From Phialophora verrucosa (Eukaryota > Ascomycota > Eurotiomycetes > Chaetothyriales > Herpotrichiellaceae): a stretch of 64,000 nt of DNA. Numbering within the stretch: position 1 is the first letter of the stretch; each line of letters begins with the position of its first letter. The position numbers and the translations under genes are program-made. Of the stretch, positions 1 to 11,210 are shown one piece after another. The notes under the pieces are model-generated. The model was not told where the DNA came from. It ran no database searches and was given only the letters and a program-made list of their open reading frames with translations. The DNA is taken from the NCBI GenBank assembly GCA_002099365.1, contig MSED01000004.1, positions 1,984,001 to 2,048,000 on the forward strand. The letters run 5' to 3'.

Positions 1-1328
1 AGAAAGCACACGATGTGACTTGGGATACCCGAGCATTCGTATTGTTCAATGCGAACCGACACAGAGACGGGTATCCACAGATATGGCTAGAAAGCAATCC
101 TTCGATATTGGAGCTTCTGGTGCATGTCAGGGCATTTGCAGCTCTGAACGAATACCTAATTGCCCCCGATGGCACGCCTCTTCTATCAGAAAATGAGGAG
201 TTTCTCCGAGTTGCAGCTCGGATCACGAACGACAAGTACGGAGATAGTAAGGAGAACAGGTTCGAATACAGCAACGCGAATTACATCTTTCTTGGCATCC
301 TTCTCGAACTCATAACCAAAAAGCCCTTGTGGCTCTTGGTGAAGGAGGAGATTATTGACAAGCTGGATCTGAAAGAGACCACCTTTGACATCGAAACGTT
401 ACGACTAAAGGAGCGCGAGAGAGTACTCATTGACGGTACGCGAGTCTCAGCTGATGCCACTCAATCCGCGGCGGAGAGATTCAACCATCTTACCCAGGTA
501 GTCCAATATGCGCCTCTGGGACTTCGAACCTCGCAAAGAGACCTAGCGACATTCAATCGAGAGATACTCCTTGCGCTAGACGGCGAAGGTCGGCTGGCCC
601 TCGAGGAAGATGACCTGAAAAAGTTCTTTGGGGGCGTACCAATGGCCCCTTGCGGATATTCTACCCAGCTGGGCGAAGGAGATTACAGCGAATCCCCGAA
701 TACCTACCTCTATCCCAAGCAGTACACGCCCTACCACCTTGGGAAGCTGAGAACCCGGGAAAAAGGAATGAATGTCGCATTCAGAAAAGCTGGATACATT
801 GATGGCTTTGGTTGCAACGTGACTTTGATGCCCAAGCGAAGAATCTTCCTTAGTGTTCTGGGAAACTCTATAGGGACCATCGACACGACACTCCATATAT
901 CAAACCTCGTATTGCAGGAAGCACTACATTTGTCGCCTCCTGTTGATATCGTCAAATGTGCAATCGAAGAGGGGAGGCTATGCCGTACGATGCTCGAGCA
1001 GATCGAGCACCCTGAAGAACTAACGCAGATTTCGCCTCGACCTGCAGGAGATCTGGCAGGAACATACATTCATGAACGTTATGAGCAAGGCATCACAGTT
1101 CGTGAAGATGGGACGATTCAATTCCATACCAGCACAGAAAGTTCTTCGCCGATGAACCTCGTACATATTGGTCCCGATAAGGTGATGGTGCGCCCTGGGA
1201 AACAAGGTTTCAGCTTTGAGATATGGTCCGTTTGGAGGGACTTGAGGTTTGAAGTCCAAAGGAGCGGGAATCGCCTGGCGCTGGTTCGGCCAGGTGCGAA
1301 GTACGCATATAAACAAAAGGTTGAGTAG
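1..1328 (+). CDS. Serine beta-lactamase-like hydrolase, 5' truncated
   Basis: The reading frame is open from the left edge, and the first in-frame start-like codon is only an internal GTG, so the N-terminus lies outside the window. The visible part has a YSN motif (267-275) followed by a hydrophobic helix and a KLDLKETTFD-like segment. This is the arrangement of the class C beta-lactamase / penicillin-binding-protein fold (PF00144), where YxN is the second catalytic motif. The SxxK nucleophile motif would lie at or beyond the left edge and is not seen. The C-terminal third (from about 1040) looks like the small beta-domain that fungal members carry after the catalytic fold. These proteins are usually esterases or peptidases of unknown substrate, sometimes in secondary-metabolite clusters; no biosynthetic neighbour is visible here. 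Family confidence is good, substrate unknown. Confidence 0.75.
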   Translation, partial: KAHDVTWDTRAFVLFNANRHRDGYPQIWLESNPSILELLVHVRAFAALNEYLIAPDGTPLLSENEEFLRVAARITNDKYGDSKENRFEYSNANYIFLGILLELITKKPLWLLVKEEIIDKLDLKETTFDIETLRLKERERVLIDGTRVSADATQSAAERFNHLTQVVQYAPLGLRTSQRDLATFNREILLALDGEGRLALEEDDLKKFFGGVPMAPCGYSTQLGEGDYSESPNTYLYPKQYTPYHLGKLRTREKGMNVAFRKAGYIDGFGCNVTLMPKRRIFLSVLGNSIGTIDTTLHISNLVLQEALHLSPPVDIVKCAIEEGRLCRTMLEQIEHPEELTQISPRPAGDLAGTYIHERYEQGITVREDGTIQFHTSTESSSPMNLVHIGPDKVMVRPGKQGFSFEIWSVWRDLRFEVQRSGNRLALVRPGAKYAYKQKVE

Positions 1329-1985
1329 AGGACCGTCAGGCTATAGGATATAGGCGCGTACTCTAGAGGTATACGGGTGCCGGACGGACCTTTGTGAGCG
1401 TCATTACACATTACACAAGGGACATCCAGTCCCACTTCGTCCCTCGCCAAACCAGAAGAACCAATTTTTGGAAACCAATCCATCGCCACGAATGAGCCCT
1501 AGAAGTCAATATCTAACCTCAAGAAAATCTCAAGCTTCTCCCACTCTCGATCATTGGGGACAAGTCAAGAAATCTTGCCCAGCAGCGGTATGATTTTCGT
1601 CAGCTTCGGCGCCGGGTGTCTCGCTGGACAAGGACCACAGTTGTTTCGGGGACGCTGAGTTCCAACCTCACTATGCTTCGCTCTGTTTCGAAATCATGGT
1701 TTCTGGTCTAGGGTGGGTGGGAAATCCATCTGCTCAGCCAGGATGGCCGGGCCGCCCTAGAGACTGCGGCCGGTCACGGCAACAGTTAAGCGCCACGCAA
1801 CAGAATGAAACGATTATGAAAGGAATGGGTTCGGAAGGCAACAGGCTGAAATCTGTGCGACCAGTGGACGTCTGCCTTTTCTCATCACTATCGCCATGTG
1901 TGCTGGCTCGATCGATTTCACATCTTTTGGTGGAACATAATCCCAAGTGTCCCATCACTCCCTCCCCTTGGGTACAGGAACCAAC
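1329..1985. other. Intergenic, no gene seen
   Basis: It separates the hydrolase stop from the DUF6594 start. Short frames here use non-ATG starts and show no family features. It presumably holds the terminator of the first gene and the promoter of the second. Confidence 0.5.
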
Positions 1986-3074
1986 ATGTCAAGCGAACAT
2001 CCAGTTACGACTGTATCTGCTTCCTCCAGAGCCCCATGGCGAGATTCTGGGGCCCCAAATTTCACACCCATCTTCCAGTTCATGGACATGGACACCGATC
2101 ATGTCGTATTCCGCAAGTTCAAAAGACTGCACCTGTACAGTCTCTTGTTCCAACAGCGACAGCTTGCAATGATCGATGAAGAAATAGCAGACATGGAGTT
2201 AGAAAAAGGGCCGAACTCTATATCAAAGTTCAAGAGACTCACGGAGCTTCTACCGACTCTGGGAGGAGAGCTGAAAAAATACGGTGCGTCCGTCCCATCC
2301 CAACTATCTTCCTTTCTCTCCTACTTCAAGCGATGTGCGACTCTCCAATGCAAATGCAACAAGCCACTAAAGTAGATTCGTTACCCCAGATGAAGCGCTG
2401 TTACACCAGGAATCGTTGATGAAGTTGACCGAGACACCAGACCGCTTGGTCAAAAACTTCATGGAAGTTGCAAAGAAGCGGACAGAACTTGCCGAAGAAC
2501 TCAACAAAGGAAACGGTTGGAACGATCTTGTTTCGCTCGGCTGCACCCCAAAACATTGGCTACACAACTTGGTGGATAGAAGCCCGAATTTACAAAAAGT
2601 TTTCGAAACAGTAGGCATTCCGCGAACCTTCTCTCCTGTCGCTTCCACTCCTCTAAAAAGGGTCTGGACCTCACCTATGGGAAAGACGCTGAAACAAGAA
2701 CCTCGTCAAAATCTAGCCTCGATCCAAGCAAGTACAGCTCCCAGTCCACCTCTATTCGGAGAAAAAAGTACGATTCGCGGAGAAGATCATAATCAACCTG
2801 ACCTTCTGTATCATGGTGATTGGGCCTCTTTTTGTCCTCACCTATCTGACGAACGTGACTGCGAAGCTCTTGACCATCACAGCCGCATTCTTCATCACGT
2901 CTGTGATAGCCTCGATCTTGTCCAACAGTATCGAGAACGCAAGCCTCGCGGTAATTGCTGGGTGAGTGGAACTGCTCCGTCTTGGTTGTGGAGGAGAGAA
3001 CCACGAAATGATTCTAACGCACTTGGCATAGGTATACCGGTATTCTGGTTGTATTTCTGAGCAATAATGGCTGA
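1986..3074 (+). CDS. DUF6594 family membrane protein
   Basis: Four-exon model giving 285 residues: 1986-2283, 2390-2661, 2717-2961, 3032-3074. The N-terminal half has the family pattern of a helix with LLFQQRQLAMIDEEIADME, followed by KYDEALLHQESLMKL across the first splice. The C-terminus holds three closely spaced hydrophobic segments (ILVVFLSNNG at the end), typical of DUF6594. Introns 1 and 3 are canonical (gtgcgt/cccag; gtgagt/catag). Intron 2 (2662-2716) is inferred: without it the frame breaks before the membrane segments, and its donor GTCTGG is weak. The ATG at 1986 is the first in frame; the codon at 1947 is GTG. The family is abundant in Pezizomycotina and has no established function. 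An alternative to intron 2 is a frameshifted pseudogene. Confidence 0.75.
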
Positions 3075-3691
3075 TCCTCAGTCCATCGCCGTGTGAATAC
3101 GCATTGAACTGCGACTAGCTGGATGCTCGAGGCGGATTGTTCGCCTTAGAAGAGTAGTAGGCCCAGAGTCTCAATTACGCGATTTGAAGACTCCTTGTCA
3201 TTTTGATCCCCGCTTCGAAGCCATGCTGCTTTTTGGTATTGAGGCCGGTGAGGAACTGTATTCTTGAGCGCCACATATGCTGCGGCAGCAGTAATATCTC
3301 CCGCAATTGTTCATAATCCTGCATTGCTTGAGAGGGGGCTGTAGCTATATAGATAAAATTTGTTCTCGCCCAGGTATTGTCGCACCGATCCCCTGCTCGA
3401 GATGCAACAAACTAATTTGATTTCGGTCTATTCCGTTCTACCCGCTTTCTAACAGATTCCCATATCTAAACCGGACCCCTGTCGAGGCGTGGAATGAGCT
3501 ATCGAGCCGAAAGGGGATTTTCCAGCTACCACTTTACGCCGAAAAAGGCACCATGCATATTGACAGCAAGCTTGTGCGACGTGAGATTTCGATTCAGCCT
3601 CACCGCGCTTCCTCGCAAGCAGGACCGTAAACACCTCGTCTTCTCAATAAGCACTGATTCTTTTTTTAACAGACACCTCGAGACCTCTGTG
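3075..3691. other. Intergenic / promoter of the CCCH protein
   Basis: No coding segment is supported. The frame of the CCCH gene is open upstream to about 3494, but only from GTG, so this is likely 5' UTR. Confidence 0.4.
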
Positions 3692-5040
3692 ATGGCTACC
3701 CTACCAATCTGTACGTTCTGGCTCCAAGGGAGATGTAGGAGAGGAGCCCACTGCAGGTTCAAACATGGAGTCACTCCCCCTGATGAACCAGGGAAGAGGA
3801 TGCTGGTAGATACTGGCAAGATGTTGGAGATGATGGAATCTCACAGTCTTCCAGTACCTCTCGACGGCGACGGTGATAAAGCCATCTCCCTGACTGACTA
3901 CGAGTTCCTCTCGTCGTACAACTGGGTCGACGATGACAGCCCGGTCATCTATGTCCCTGGTAGGCAGCCCTATCTCTTTGGACCAGCGGCAGCCTTGCTA
4001 ATCAGAAGGAAGGGGCCCCTGCGGTTTGGCAATCCAATGAACCTCCCTTCAAAGTCAGCAAGGACGAAGGCACATACTTCATTGACCAGAACACAGCCCG
4101 TTGTGCCACGTACCCTGCCGAGGCACTGTTTCGATCCCTTGCCGTGATGCAACCCGGCCTGCGTCTGCGAGACTTCGACCTCGTCACCGACCGCAACTGC
4201 CTCCGCAAGTTATTACGCTTTGTCTGCGCAGACGTCGACCGGTCATTCCGCATCGATGTCCAACTCCAAGGCGGCGTCATGTTTCTCTGCCGCTGGGAGG
4301 CTGAGCTCAAACACATAATCCTTGGTCACGAAAACTTTGGCTATGGCCATGGCTTTGAGCGCGTCACCACAACCTTCGACAAAGCCTTACGGGCCAGCAC
4401 TGCGCACCATCGGGTTGTTCGGTACAGGCTTGGGGGCCTTCAATGCTTGGTCCGATACGAGGCAGACGGGTGTACAGACGACGTCGGAGAGCAAAGTGGT
4501 AAAGCAAAGACTGCGGAAAGCGACAAGGCAGGTGATACAGATGATCTGCTGGACAGTTTCAAGTCACTGTCAATTGCCTCGCCACGGGTTAAAGCCACTG
4601 GTTCTGTGCAGGTGTTGAGCGAGGGTCGCGTGGTGCCACCGGCCACCATTATCGAAATCAAGACACGAGCATTGCATCGCAAATTGAAGATCGACGAGGT
4701 ACTCCCGCAACTATGGTTTGCGCAAACACCGAACCTCTTCGTGGGCTATCACACGAATGGCCACTTCCAGCAGGTACACAAGATCTCGATGAAACCGGAG
4801 TTTGAACGTTGGGAAAAACAGCACCAGGTCCACCTGAAGAAACTCGTGGGTCTGCTCAAGAAACTCCGCGAATCTGCGCAGTCGGCGAAGGGTCAACGAT
4901 GTGTTGTCGTCGGCGCGAGAGACGGGACTTCTTCTCGTTTGAAGATCTACGAGTCTACCAGAACTAGAACCGTCTTGCCTGATGACATCGTCAGCATGTA
5001 CGAGTGGGAGGAAGAAGAAGAAGTCAGAGGAGCCGCGTAG
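3692..5040 (+). CDS. CCCH zinc finger fused to fungal 'GGPP synthetase'-named domain
   Basis: Two exons, 3692-3959 and 4013-5040, 431 residues. Residues 7-25 form a CCCH finger, C-x7-C-x5-C-x3-H, the type that usually binds RNA. From about residue 70 the protein follows a fungal family often named geranylgeranyl pyrophosphate synthetase in databases: SSYNWVDDDSP, VPGAPAVW across the splice, DLVTDRNCLRKLLRF, a THHR-like AHHRVVRYRLGG and a C-terminal PQLWFAQTPN block. It has no DDxxD prenyl-diphosphate motif, so that name should not be taken as an activity. The intron (53 nt, gtaggc to gaag) is placed by phase: only acceptor 4011-4012 restores the frame and the VPGAP motif. The start is the first ATG giving an intact finger. 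Function unknown; RNA binding is inferred from the finger alone. Confidence 0.75.
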
Positions 5041-5262
5041 GGAAGAGAACCCGGTCAACGTGAACTATCTGCTCGTACTCCGTACGGGCACCAAAAAAAG
5101 CAGATCCAAAGTGTTAGGGTGCCGAGAGACGCTGCACGTGACCTCGCGTCATCCAATATGCACAAGCCTCGGGCATCTCTTGAGCTTGCGACTCCCACAG
5201 CTTCCCTGCTAATCAGCTCGCGGTCTTCTAGAGTAATCTCATGGGCCGTTGTCAATAGAAAT

Positions 5263-6420
5263 ATGGCAGGGCCTGAACATGTATTCCTTCCAGAACGGTA
5301 AGTCGTGAAGAGTTGTGTTAACAGATCGTAGACTCCTGCGCCCGGTAGACGCTTTCTTCCAGCATCCTCCTCTTCCACCTCGAAATCAGTTGACCGGCCT
5401 TCTGTGAGCAGAAACCCATTCTCTGGTTCGCGATCGGCGCAGCTACCTTCGTCTTCCCTTTCCTTTGCAACGCCACGCTTCCAGCAGTCAACGCTCAAGA
5501 TAAAAGACGATATCCAGACAAGTTTTGAGGACGAAGCGGAGAGCCCTCTACCTCAACGTGGCACTACCATAGCCTCGAGGGCTGCAATTGATATCGCTGA
5601 CGATGATGAACACATCCCATCTCCACTCTATACCCAGACTGGCGACCTAGGGGCAGACAGCCACTGGCGCGATGATTGCGAATCATCACCTCTTCAACAG
5701 CGACATGGAGCATTTGCGCATGCCAGCAAGAGACGCAAGGTTTTACATCCGGAAGTCGGTGTGCCTGAGCCCATCACGCTCTCTTCTCCGCCAGCGGACG
5801 ACCATTTCGACGATGTAGACCATCCGTCTGACGTCGAATCTCCAGCTTCTCAGGCTGGTCTCGAAGACGACCTAAGGCTGGCTACGAGACAAACAACAAA
5901 TGAAGAATCTAGCAGATTCACCCATTTCATGTCCCCGGCGTTGGAGCTGGTCCGACCTAGCTCGAAACCGGCTTTCAAAACAAATCCTGGGGACATCTCA
6001 CACGGACAAAGTGCAAATGGGCCAGTCCTACCTGACATTTTCTCCCCATCGCGTCGAAAAGGCAAGAAAGATTACATCACTGGTGGCAATGCAGATCTGG
6101 TCCGAAGTTGGGTGTTAGCTATTCCTACTCAAGAGTCTCACGGCCAACCACTTTATAAGGAAACATTGTCCATAGCCGAAGTAAGGGCCGACAGTAGTGG
6201 GCGTTTCTGGATGGCCACTGATGACAATGGCGCGCGATGGCTCCTTCCACATCAACAGGAGAAAGTCGGCACCGGCTCTCGGTGGTCTCTGTCAACTCTT
6301 CGCCCCGGCGCTCAGATTCTTGTCAAAGGTCAAGCGACAAGGTGGGCTTTGAATCTTGACTCCCGTGACTCGAGCGAGGTGACCGTCGCCGCATATTGGG
6401 AAATCGTCTCCCCTGGCTGA
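5263..6420 (+). CDS. Hypothetical nuclear protein, OB-fold-like C-terminus
   Basis: Two exons, 5263-5297 and 5349-6420, 368 residues. The ATG at 5263 opens MAGPEHVFLPE; a 51-nt intron (gtaagt ... ggtag) joins it in phase to RFLPASSSSTSKSV. Other acceptors either leave a stop or the wrong phase. The first 230 residues are low complexity, rich in Ser/Pro/Asp with acidic runs, and contain a basic KRRKVLH segment that resembles a nuclear localisation signal. The last 100 residues are denser: SWVLAIPTQES, GRFWMATDDNGARWLLP, LRPGAQILVKGQATRWAL, AYWEIVSPG. This alternation of strands suggests a small beta-barrel such as an OB fold, which is inference only. I do not recognise the family. Confidence 0.65.
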
Positions 6421-7366
6421 ACGTTCGACATGTCAACCTGGACACGACCGGGCTGGTGGTCTTGAGCTTCGAACTCATCCTTGTCCACCGTGTGCAGAAC
6501 CTGTTGCAGCCGTGACTCTAAGAAATGAACTGATTGCATTTCGCACCATATCCACAATCTATCTTTTCGTGATATGAGGATCCGGGGATAAGAACTGAAC
6601 GGTCCGACCAACTCGCGCATTACCAACCAACTGTCCTGGATACGCGCCTGTCCTCTCAGGCAAGCCCATCGATCCTGAGTATCTACTGCACTCACTGCGA
6701 CAACTGCTGTAATGTAAGCCAACCGGCGACATTTGAACCGGCGATGCAACTTTCGTCCGAGCTTAGCACCTTCCAACCCCACCAGGATGTTAGTACATAC
6801 TACCCCAGCATTTCTAAGCTGGCCAACCTTCATCTGTCGCCATCACTGACCGTCGTGGCGCCATTGGTCGGTGCAGACAGTACTGTTACTAGTGCAAGGC
6901 CCGCACGCGCCAGGCACGGCATATCTCGGTGAGCACGGTGTATTACACAGAGGCGTCAGTACAGTACAGAACCGTTTTCAATCACCAGCACTTATTCCTA
7001 CTTCTACTACGAGTAATACACTTCTACTGTGAGTGGAGTACTGGACTCCCGATGCAGCAAGTACAAACACAACCAGTCTCACGGTAAACTGCAATCAATT
7101 ACAGTATCGAAACACATAGATCCATACGAGGTACAGCGGAGGTGGATTATTCATCCCCTACCACGCGTCGCAGTACAGCACAGCACGTGTGCTCTAGGCG
7201 GGTTCTTGGTCTTATCCTTGTCTGTGTGTATGTGGGCGTGTGTGGTCAGGCTGAGCACGACCCTCGAAACTGAGGTCACTTATCCCATTGCAAGGGCTGG
7301 CATGGCGCCACCAGAGCCGTGCGATGCCGTTACCCTAACACCCAGCTTGGTACTGCTCGCGCGCTG
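6421..7366. other. Intergenic, no gene seen
   Basis: About 0.95 kb upstream of the SDR gene. A long frame around 7029-7550 starts at GTG, has no family features and runs into the SDR exon in another frame. It is treated as noise. Confidence 0.5.
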
Positions 7367-7374
7367 TATTTATA
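7367..7374 (+). promoter_or_regulatory. TATA-like box of the SDR gene
   Basis: TATTTATA lies about 94 bases before the ATG at 7468 and is followed by a CT-rich stretch (cctgcccctccccctg), a layout common in strongly expressed fungal promoters. Position and sequence are seen; function is inferred. Confidence 0.4.
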
Positions 7375-7467
7375 CCCTGTTCCTGCCCCTCCCCCTGCAA
7401 CTGCTCACACTCCTTGCCACATTTTCCTTTCGACTGTTTTGCGTCCTTGCCAAAGTTACATTCAACC

Positions 7468-8755
7468 ATGTCCAAGATCTTGCTTATCCTCGGCTCTGGG
7501 CCAAACATCGGGGCTCACACGGCCAAGGCCTTCGCATCTCAGGGATATAAAGTCGCGAGCGCGTCTCGTACGGCGCCCAAGACGCCTGACGGGTCACACC
7601 TGCATGTTACTGTTGATTTGGCCAAGCCGGAGACCGTGCCGGCGGTGTTTGAGAAGGTCAGGAAGGAGCTCGGTGGAGAGCTGAGCGTTGTGGTCTACAA
7701 TGGTGAGTGAGTGTGAAGGTGGAGGCGACTGATGTTCGTTCGTTGCGTCGAGTTTCGTGGCTGGGCCGGGCCGGACTGGAGTGCTATGTATTATCAGAAC
7801 CCCGCCGGCGCGCCCCTCCAGGTCTCGACGGCGGAATGATCTTGGGCGGGCCAGAAGTGCTACGATGAAGGGGAAGCAGGCGATGGGAGGGAACGAGATC
7901 AAGCTCGCTATGGCTATGGCTACGACAGCAGGAGCCAGGCGAACATCGCCTCGCACCCCCCTCCATCTAACGCGACTGGCCTCCCCCCATGCTGTCCTCC
8001 TCCAGAGGTCGCTTTTCAACTTCCCCCTGCCTTCTGCCTGCTGAAGACTGCCGCCGCTGACCTCTCACCTATTATAGCCGCATTCTTCTCCCCCGACCCG
8101 CCCGACACTCTCTCCATCTTCTCCCCGTCCAACATCAGCCAATACGAAACATCGCAAGCCATAAATGGCACGTCAGTCCTCGTCGCCATGCACGAAGCGA
8201 CAAAGGCGTTCCGCAACGCCGGGCCAGATGCCTCCAAGACCTTCATCTTCACAGGAAACGCCCTCAACGCGATCACCCTGCCCGGGATGTTGAACTTCGG
8301 GCTCGGAAAAGTCGTGCCCTCTTACGCGATCAAATTCCTCGTCGAACAGAAGGCCTACAAAGACGAGGGGATCAAGTGAGTTTTCCCTGCCCTCTGAGTT
8401 TGCCGGTCCTTGGTTGCCTCCTGGCTCGGACGGTCGTCCAGACCCTAGTAGGCACCATGTCTTTCCGCTCCCCCAGTCTGGCATTTTCTGTCCGCGTTTG
8501 GTTGCATGGTTCAGGGACTTTCCACCCTGAAGCTTTGATCAAAGCTGACTATTGTTGTCTGCTTTGCTCGCGTCTAGGTTCTACTTCGCCGATGAACGTA
8601 CTGCCGACGGCGCACCCGCGTACAGAGACGTCTCCGGCCCGGCCCACGCGGAGGAGTTCTTGAAGATTGTGGGCCGAAAGGACCAGGGTCCTTGGTGGTA
8701 CACGTTCGTCAAAGGGGCCGGGTATAAAGATTTCGGAGGGAAAGAAAAGTTGTGA
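7468..8755 (+). CDS. Atypical short-chain dehydrogenase/reductase
   Basis: Three exons (7468-7702, 8078-8375, 8578-8755), 236 residues. A Rossmann start with the nucleotide-binding glycines GSGPNIG is followed by YKVASASR and a VVVYNA segment at the place of the NNAG motif. Both introns are unusually long for this window (375 and 202 nt), but have gtgagt donors and GCTGAC-type branch sites. Where SDRs have YxxxK, this protein reads NFGLGK, so Lys is kept and Tyr is replaced by Phe. The C-terminal part (HAEEFLKIVGRKDQGPWW) is typical of fungal 'NAD(P)-binding' SDR-like proteins. Catalysis by the standard Tyr mechanism is therefore doubtful. Substrate unknown. Confidence 0.75.
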
Positions 8756-8768
8756 GACGAGTGCTAGG

Positions 8769-8788
8769 TACCTAAGGTACCTTAGGTA
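8769..8788. repeat. 20-bp perfect palindrome
   Basis: TACCTAAGGTACCTTAGGTA reads the same on both strands. It sits 14 bases after the SDR stop codon and could form a hairpin in RNA, or be a remnant of dispersed CCTAAGG-type repeats. Confidence 0.8.
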
Positions 8789-8943
8789 GGTGAGGGTGAA
8801 AGTAGATGGAGATGAAGGTCAAGGTGGTGAAGAAAAGGAAGAGCTGCTAGCGTCTAAGCCGAGAGTTCTTCATTCGAAGGTACACCCGTTTACAATGAAG
8901 AGAGAGTAAACAAGATACTCGCGGTGATTTTGTTAAAGCATCA

Positions 8944-9003
8944 CTATCATTGCTATCAATGCTATCAGGGCTATCAGGGCTATCAGGGCTATCAGGGCTA
9001 TCC
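8944..9003. repeat. 9-bp tandem repeat (ctatcaggg)
   Basis: Four perfect ctatcaggg units (8962-8997) are preceded by two variant units (ctatcattg, ctatcaatg) and followed by a partial one. Confidence 0.85.
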
Positions 9004-9698
9004 TTCTATACTACCCAGCCTCAGTACAGTAAGTGTCCACAATACTAATAATACTAATAATGTCATGCAGGCAGGCGGACCTGGTGCGCCAGGGTAGGTA
9101 GGCGATGGGTATCTTCGGCAATTCATCAGGCTCGCTTTGAGTCCAGTGCAGTGCAGTGCAGTACACAATACACAATACACAATACACTCAGACTCACCGT
9201 GCGGCCTCTCTGTCATAAGGTCATGTCTTGCTTGTGCTCCATCTGTCGTCAGGCAGCTGAGCTTCTCTCTGGCCGATCAGAATTCGGTGTCCTTTGTCTA
9301 GCTCTTCAGTCTCGGGGTTACTTCTCCTCTTGCTTGCCGTCATCGTGTCATTCCCCTCCGGGCTCTTCCACCGGGGCGCCATGCACTGTAGTTCCTAAGG
9401 CCATCACTGGATGCCACTGCCGTGTCTTCGTCAGGGACCTCAAGCTCTCGTACTCGGGCCCTAAGCCTGGATTGAAGCGAACGTCTTTGGTCGGACATGA
9501 TATGATGTGTTGAAAGAAGTCAAAATCATTCCACCTCTTGGGGATCAACGACTCAGCGAGCGTGGGCAGTGTACAAAGCGAGAAGCGCGGGCCAGATCCC
9601 CCGGTGCCCACCGTGTCCTTGCTCCGAGCAAGCATACATCAGCTCCGGGACGCCAACGGTCAAACCAGAAAGGAGAGTGGATTCAAGGTTGCCAAGGA

Positions 9699-11210
9699 TC
9701 AGAACTGAAAATCGTCAGAATGTGTCGCCGGATAGGACGGCGTGTGCGGGGCCGGTAGGCCGTGGTAAGTGTGGGCCATGGACGAGGCGTAGAAGGAGTC
9801 CATGTCATGATGTGTAGCATACATCGGCGACATGATGTGGCTGTTTGTGTACGGTCCGGCCATGGCAGGGTGTGTTGCATACACTGGGGAGTGAGCCGCC
9901 ATGCTGGAAGTCACAAATTCTGGCGACAGAGAACCTTGGTGTGGCATGCGGTCATCAGATGAAGCGCCTTGAGGCTCGGCTTTTCTTGGTCGTCGCTGAT
10001 ACGGATGGCTTCGTCGCGCTTTAGTCCTGTCGGCAAGGCTGTCGAGGGCGTTTCGGGGACGTTGGGTCGTCGGCGGGTGATAACAATCGTCCGCGAGGTA
10101 GCTGTCTTCAGCCTCTTCGTCAGACGAGGCTTGGAATTCTTGCTTGAAGTCTTGGTCGCCCTGACATCCGACGCTTGAGTCTCGAGAACTGACGGCGTGC
10201 AGCAGCTCTACGGCAGCATTTGTTGACGTGAGATCTTCTGCCAAGCCGTCTGTCCCCTTGCTGTCTTCGGTCGGCTCTTCCTCTTCCCTTTTGACCTTGG
10301 TGTGTCTTTTAGCAATCATTTCCATGTGAAAGCCCCGGAGGTGCTCGGTGAGGTGGTCTCGCCTGGTGAAGCCTTGGCTTCCCTTTCTCTCACAGTTTTT
10401 CTTGGGACAGTCAATGTATGTGATGTCGTGGCGGGACTTGTGGTGCCTTGTGACATCGGCTTTGCGGCTGAAGAACCTTCTAGGCCGCCCATTTTCGTCC
10501 AGGCAGTCTTCATGTGGACAGAACATCCGATCGTCGACAAGGGTCCTACCAACTTTTAGTAGGTCGTTTGCAGGTGGGCGAGGACGTAGAATCAGCGAGT
10601 ATGAGAAAAAGGACAAGCGAGAGATTGCGGACCAGGCAGTGTCACGTGTGTGAAGGAGAGACACGCATATGAGTGCTTACCTGACGTTGGCGAGGCTCTC
10701 TGCCTGGGTTCCCTGAACGGACAAAGGCTCCTGGTCAAACTGTTGAGAAGATCGTTGTTCGGGAGAAGTCGATGCTAGTCCCTCTGTCGGACTGATCTGG
10801 TCGCCGTGTGTGGCTTGATACTGGCTTCCAGCTCCACTCAACAGAAGGAGAGGCGAAGCAGGCGCTGTTCTTGGGCTCACAACAGTGTAACCGCCGCTGA
10901 CGGTACTTGCTCCACTACCACTCCGGCCCCTCGCACTGGTTGAATTGCTGGAGATGGCATAAGTCTCTCCTTGAGGATGATCATGGGCTGCAAATGTCGG
11001 GAAATAGCCAGGATGAGGGGCTATTGACCGTGGGGTGTAGTAGCTGCTGCTGCTCTGGTGCCAATGATCCTGCTCATATGCCATCGTAGTCGGCAGACTC
11101 ATAGACATACCAGATGGTGCAGATGAAGCCATCGAGAATGTATGTTGAGGTAGGAATCCGTCCTGGATGAGATGCCCACGAGGGAAGTTATTGTGCTCAA
11201 GGGTTGCCAT
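9699..11210 (-). CDS. C2H2 zinc finger transcription factor
   Basis: Two exons on the minus strand, 11210-10681 and 10545-9699, 458 residues. Exon 1 encodes a low-complexity Ser/Pro/Gln-rich region (MATLEHNNF start). Exon 2 opens with two C2H2-type fingers: CPHEDC...RHHKSRH and CPKKNC...EHLRGFH, the first with a long insertion between Cys and His. An acidic stretch and a tail rich in Ser, His, Tyr and Met (TYHGLPAPHTPSYP) follow. The 135-nt intron has a gtaagc donor; only the acceptor ending at 10546 keeps phase and avoids a stop. The upstream TTG-initiated extension is not used. Fungal two-finger proteins of this kind are usually DNA-binding regulators; the target is unknown. The 1.65-kb upstream region without genes suits a developmentally controlled regulator. 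Confidence 0.8.

Larger units (their letters stand above)
8756..9698. other. Intergenic between convergent SDR and C2H2 genes, repeat-rich
   Basis: It holds a perfect palindrome, a 9-bp tandem repeat and, at 9144-9186, short tandem runs of cagtg and acacaat. No coding frame with ATG and family features was found on either strand. Confidence 0.5.

Noticed and set aside
3692..5040. Naming the gene geranylgeranyl pyrophosphate synthetase
   Set aside because: The family carries that database name but lacks Asp-rich prenyl-transfer motifs; the name is not supported by sequence.
7029..7550. 173-codon plus-strand frame before the SDR gene
   Set aside because: It starts at GTG, overlaps the SDR first exon in another frame, and resembles translated promoter.
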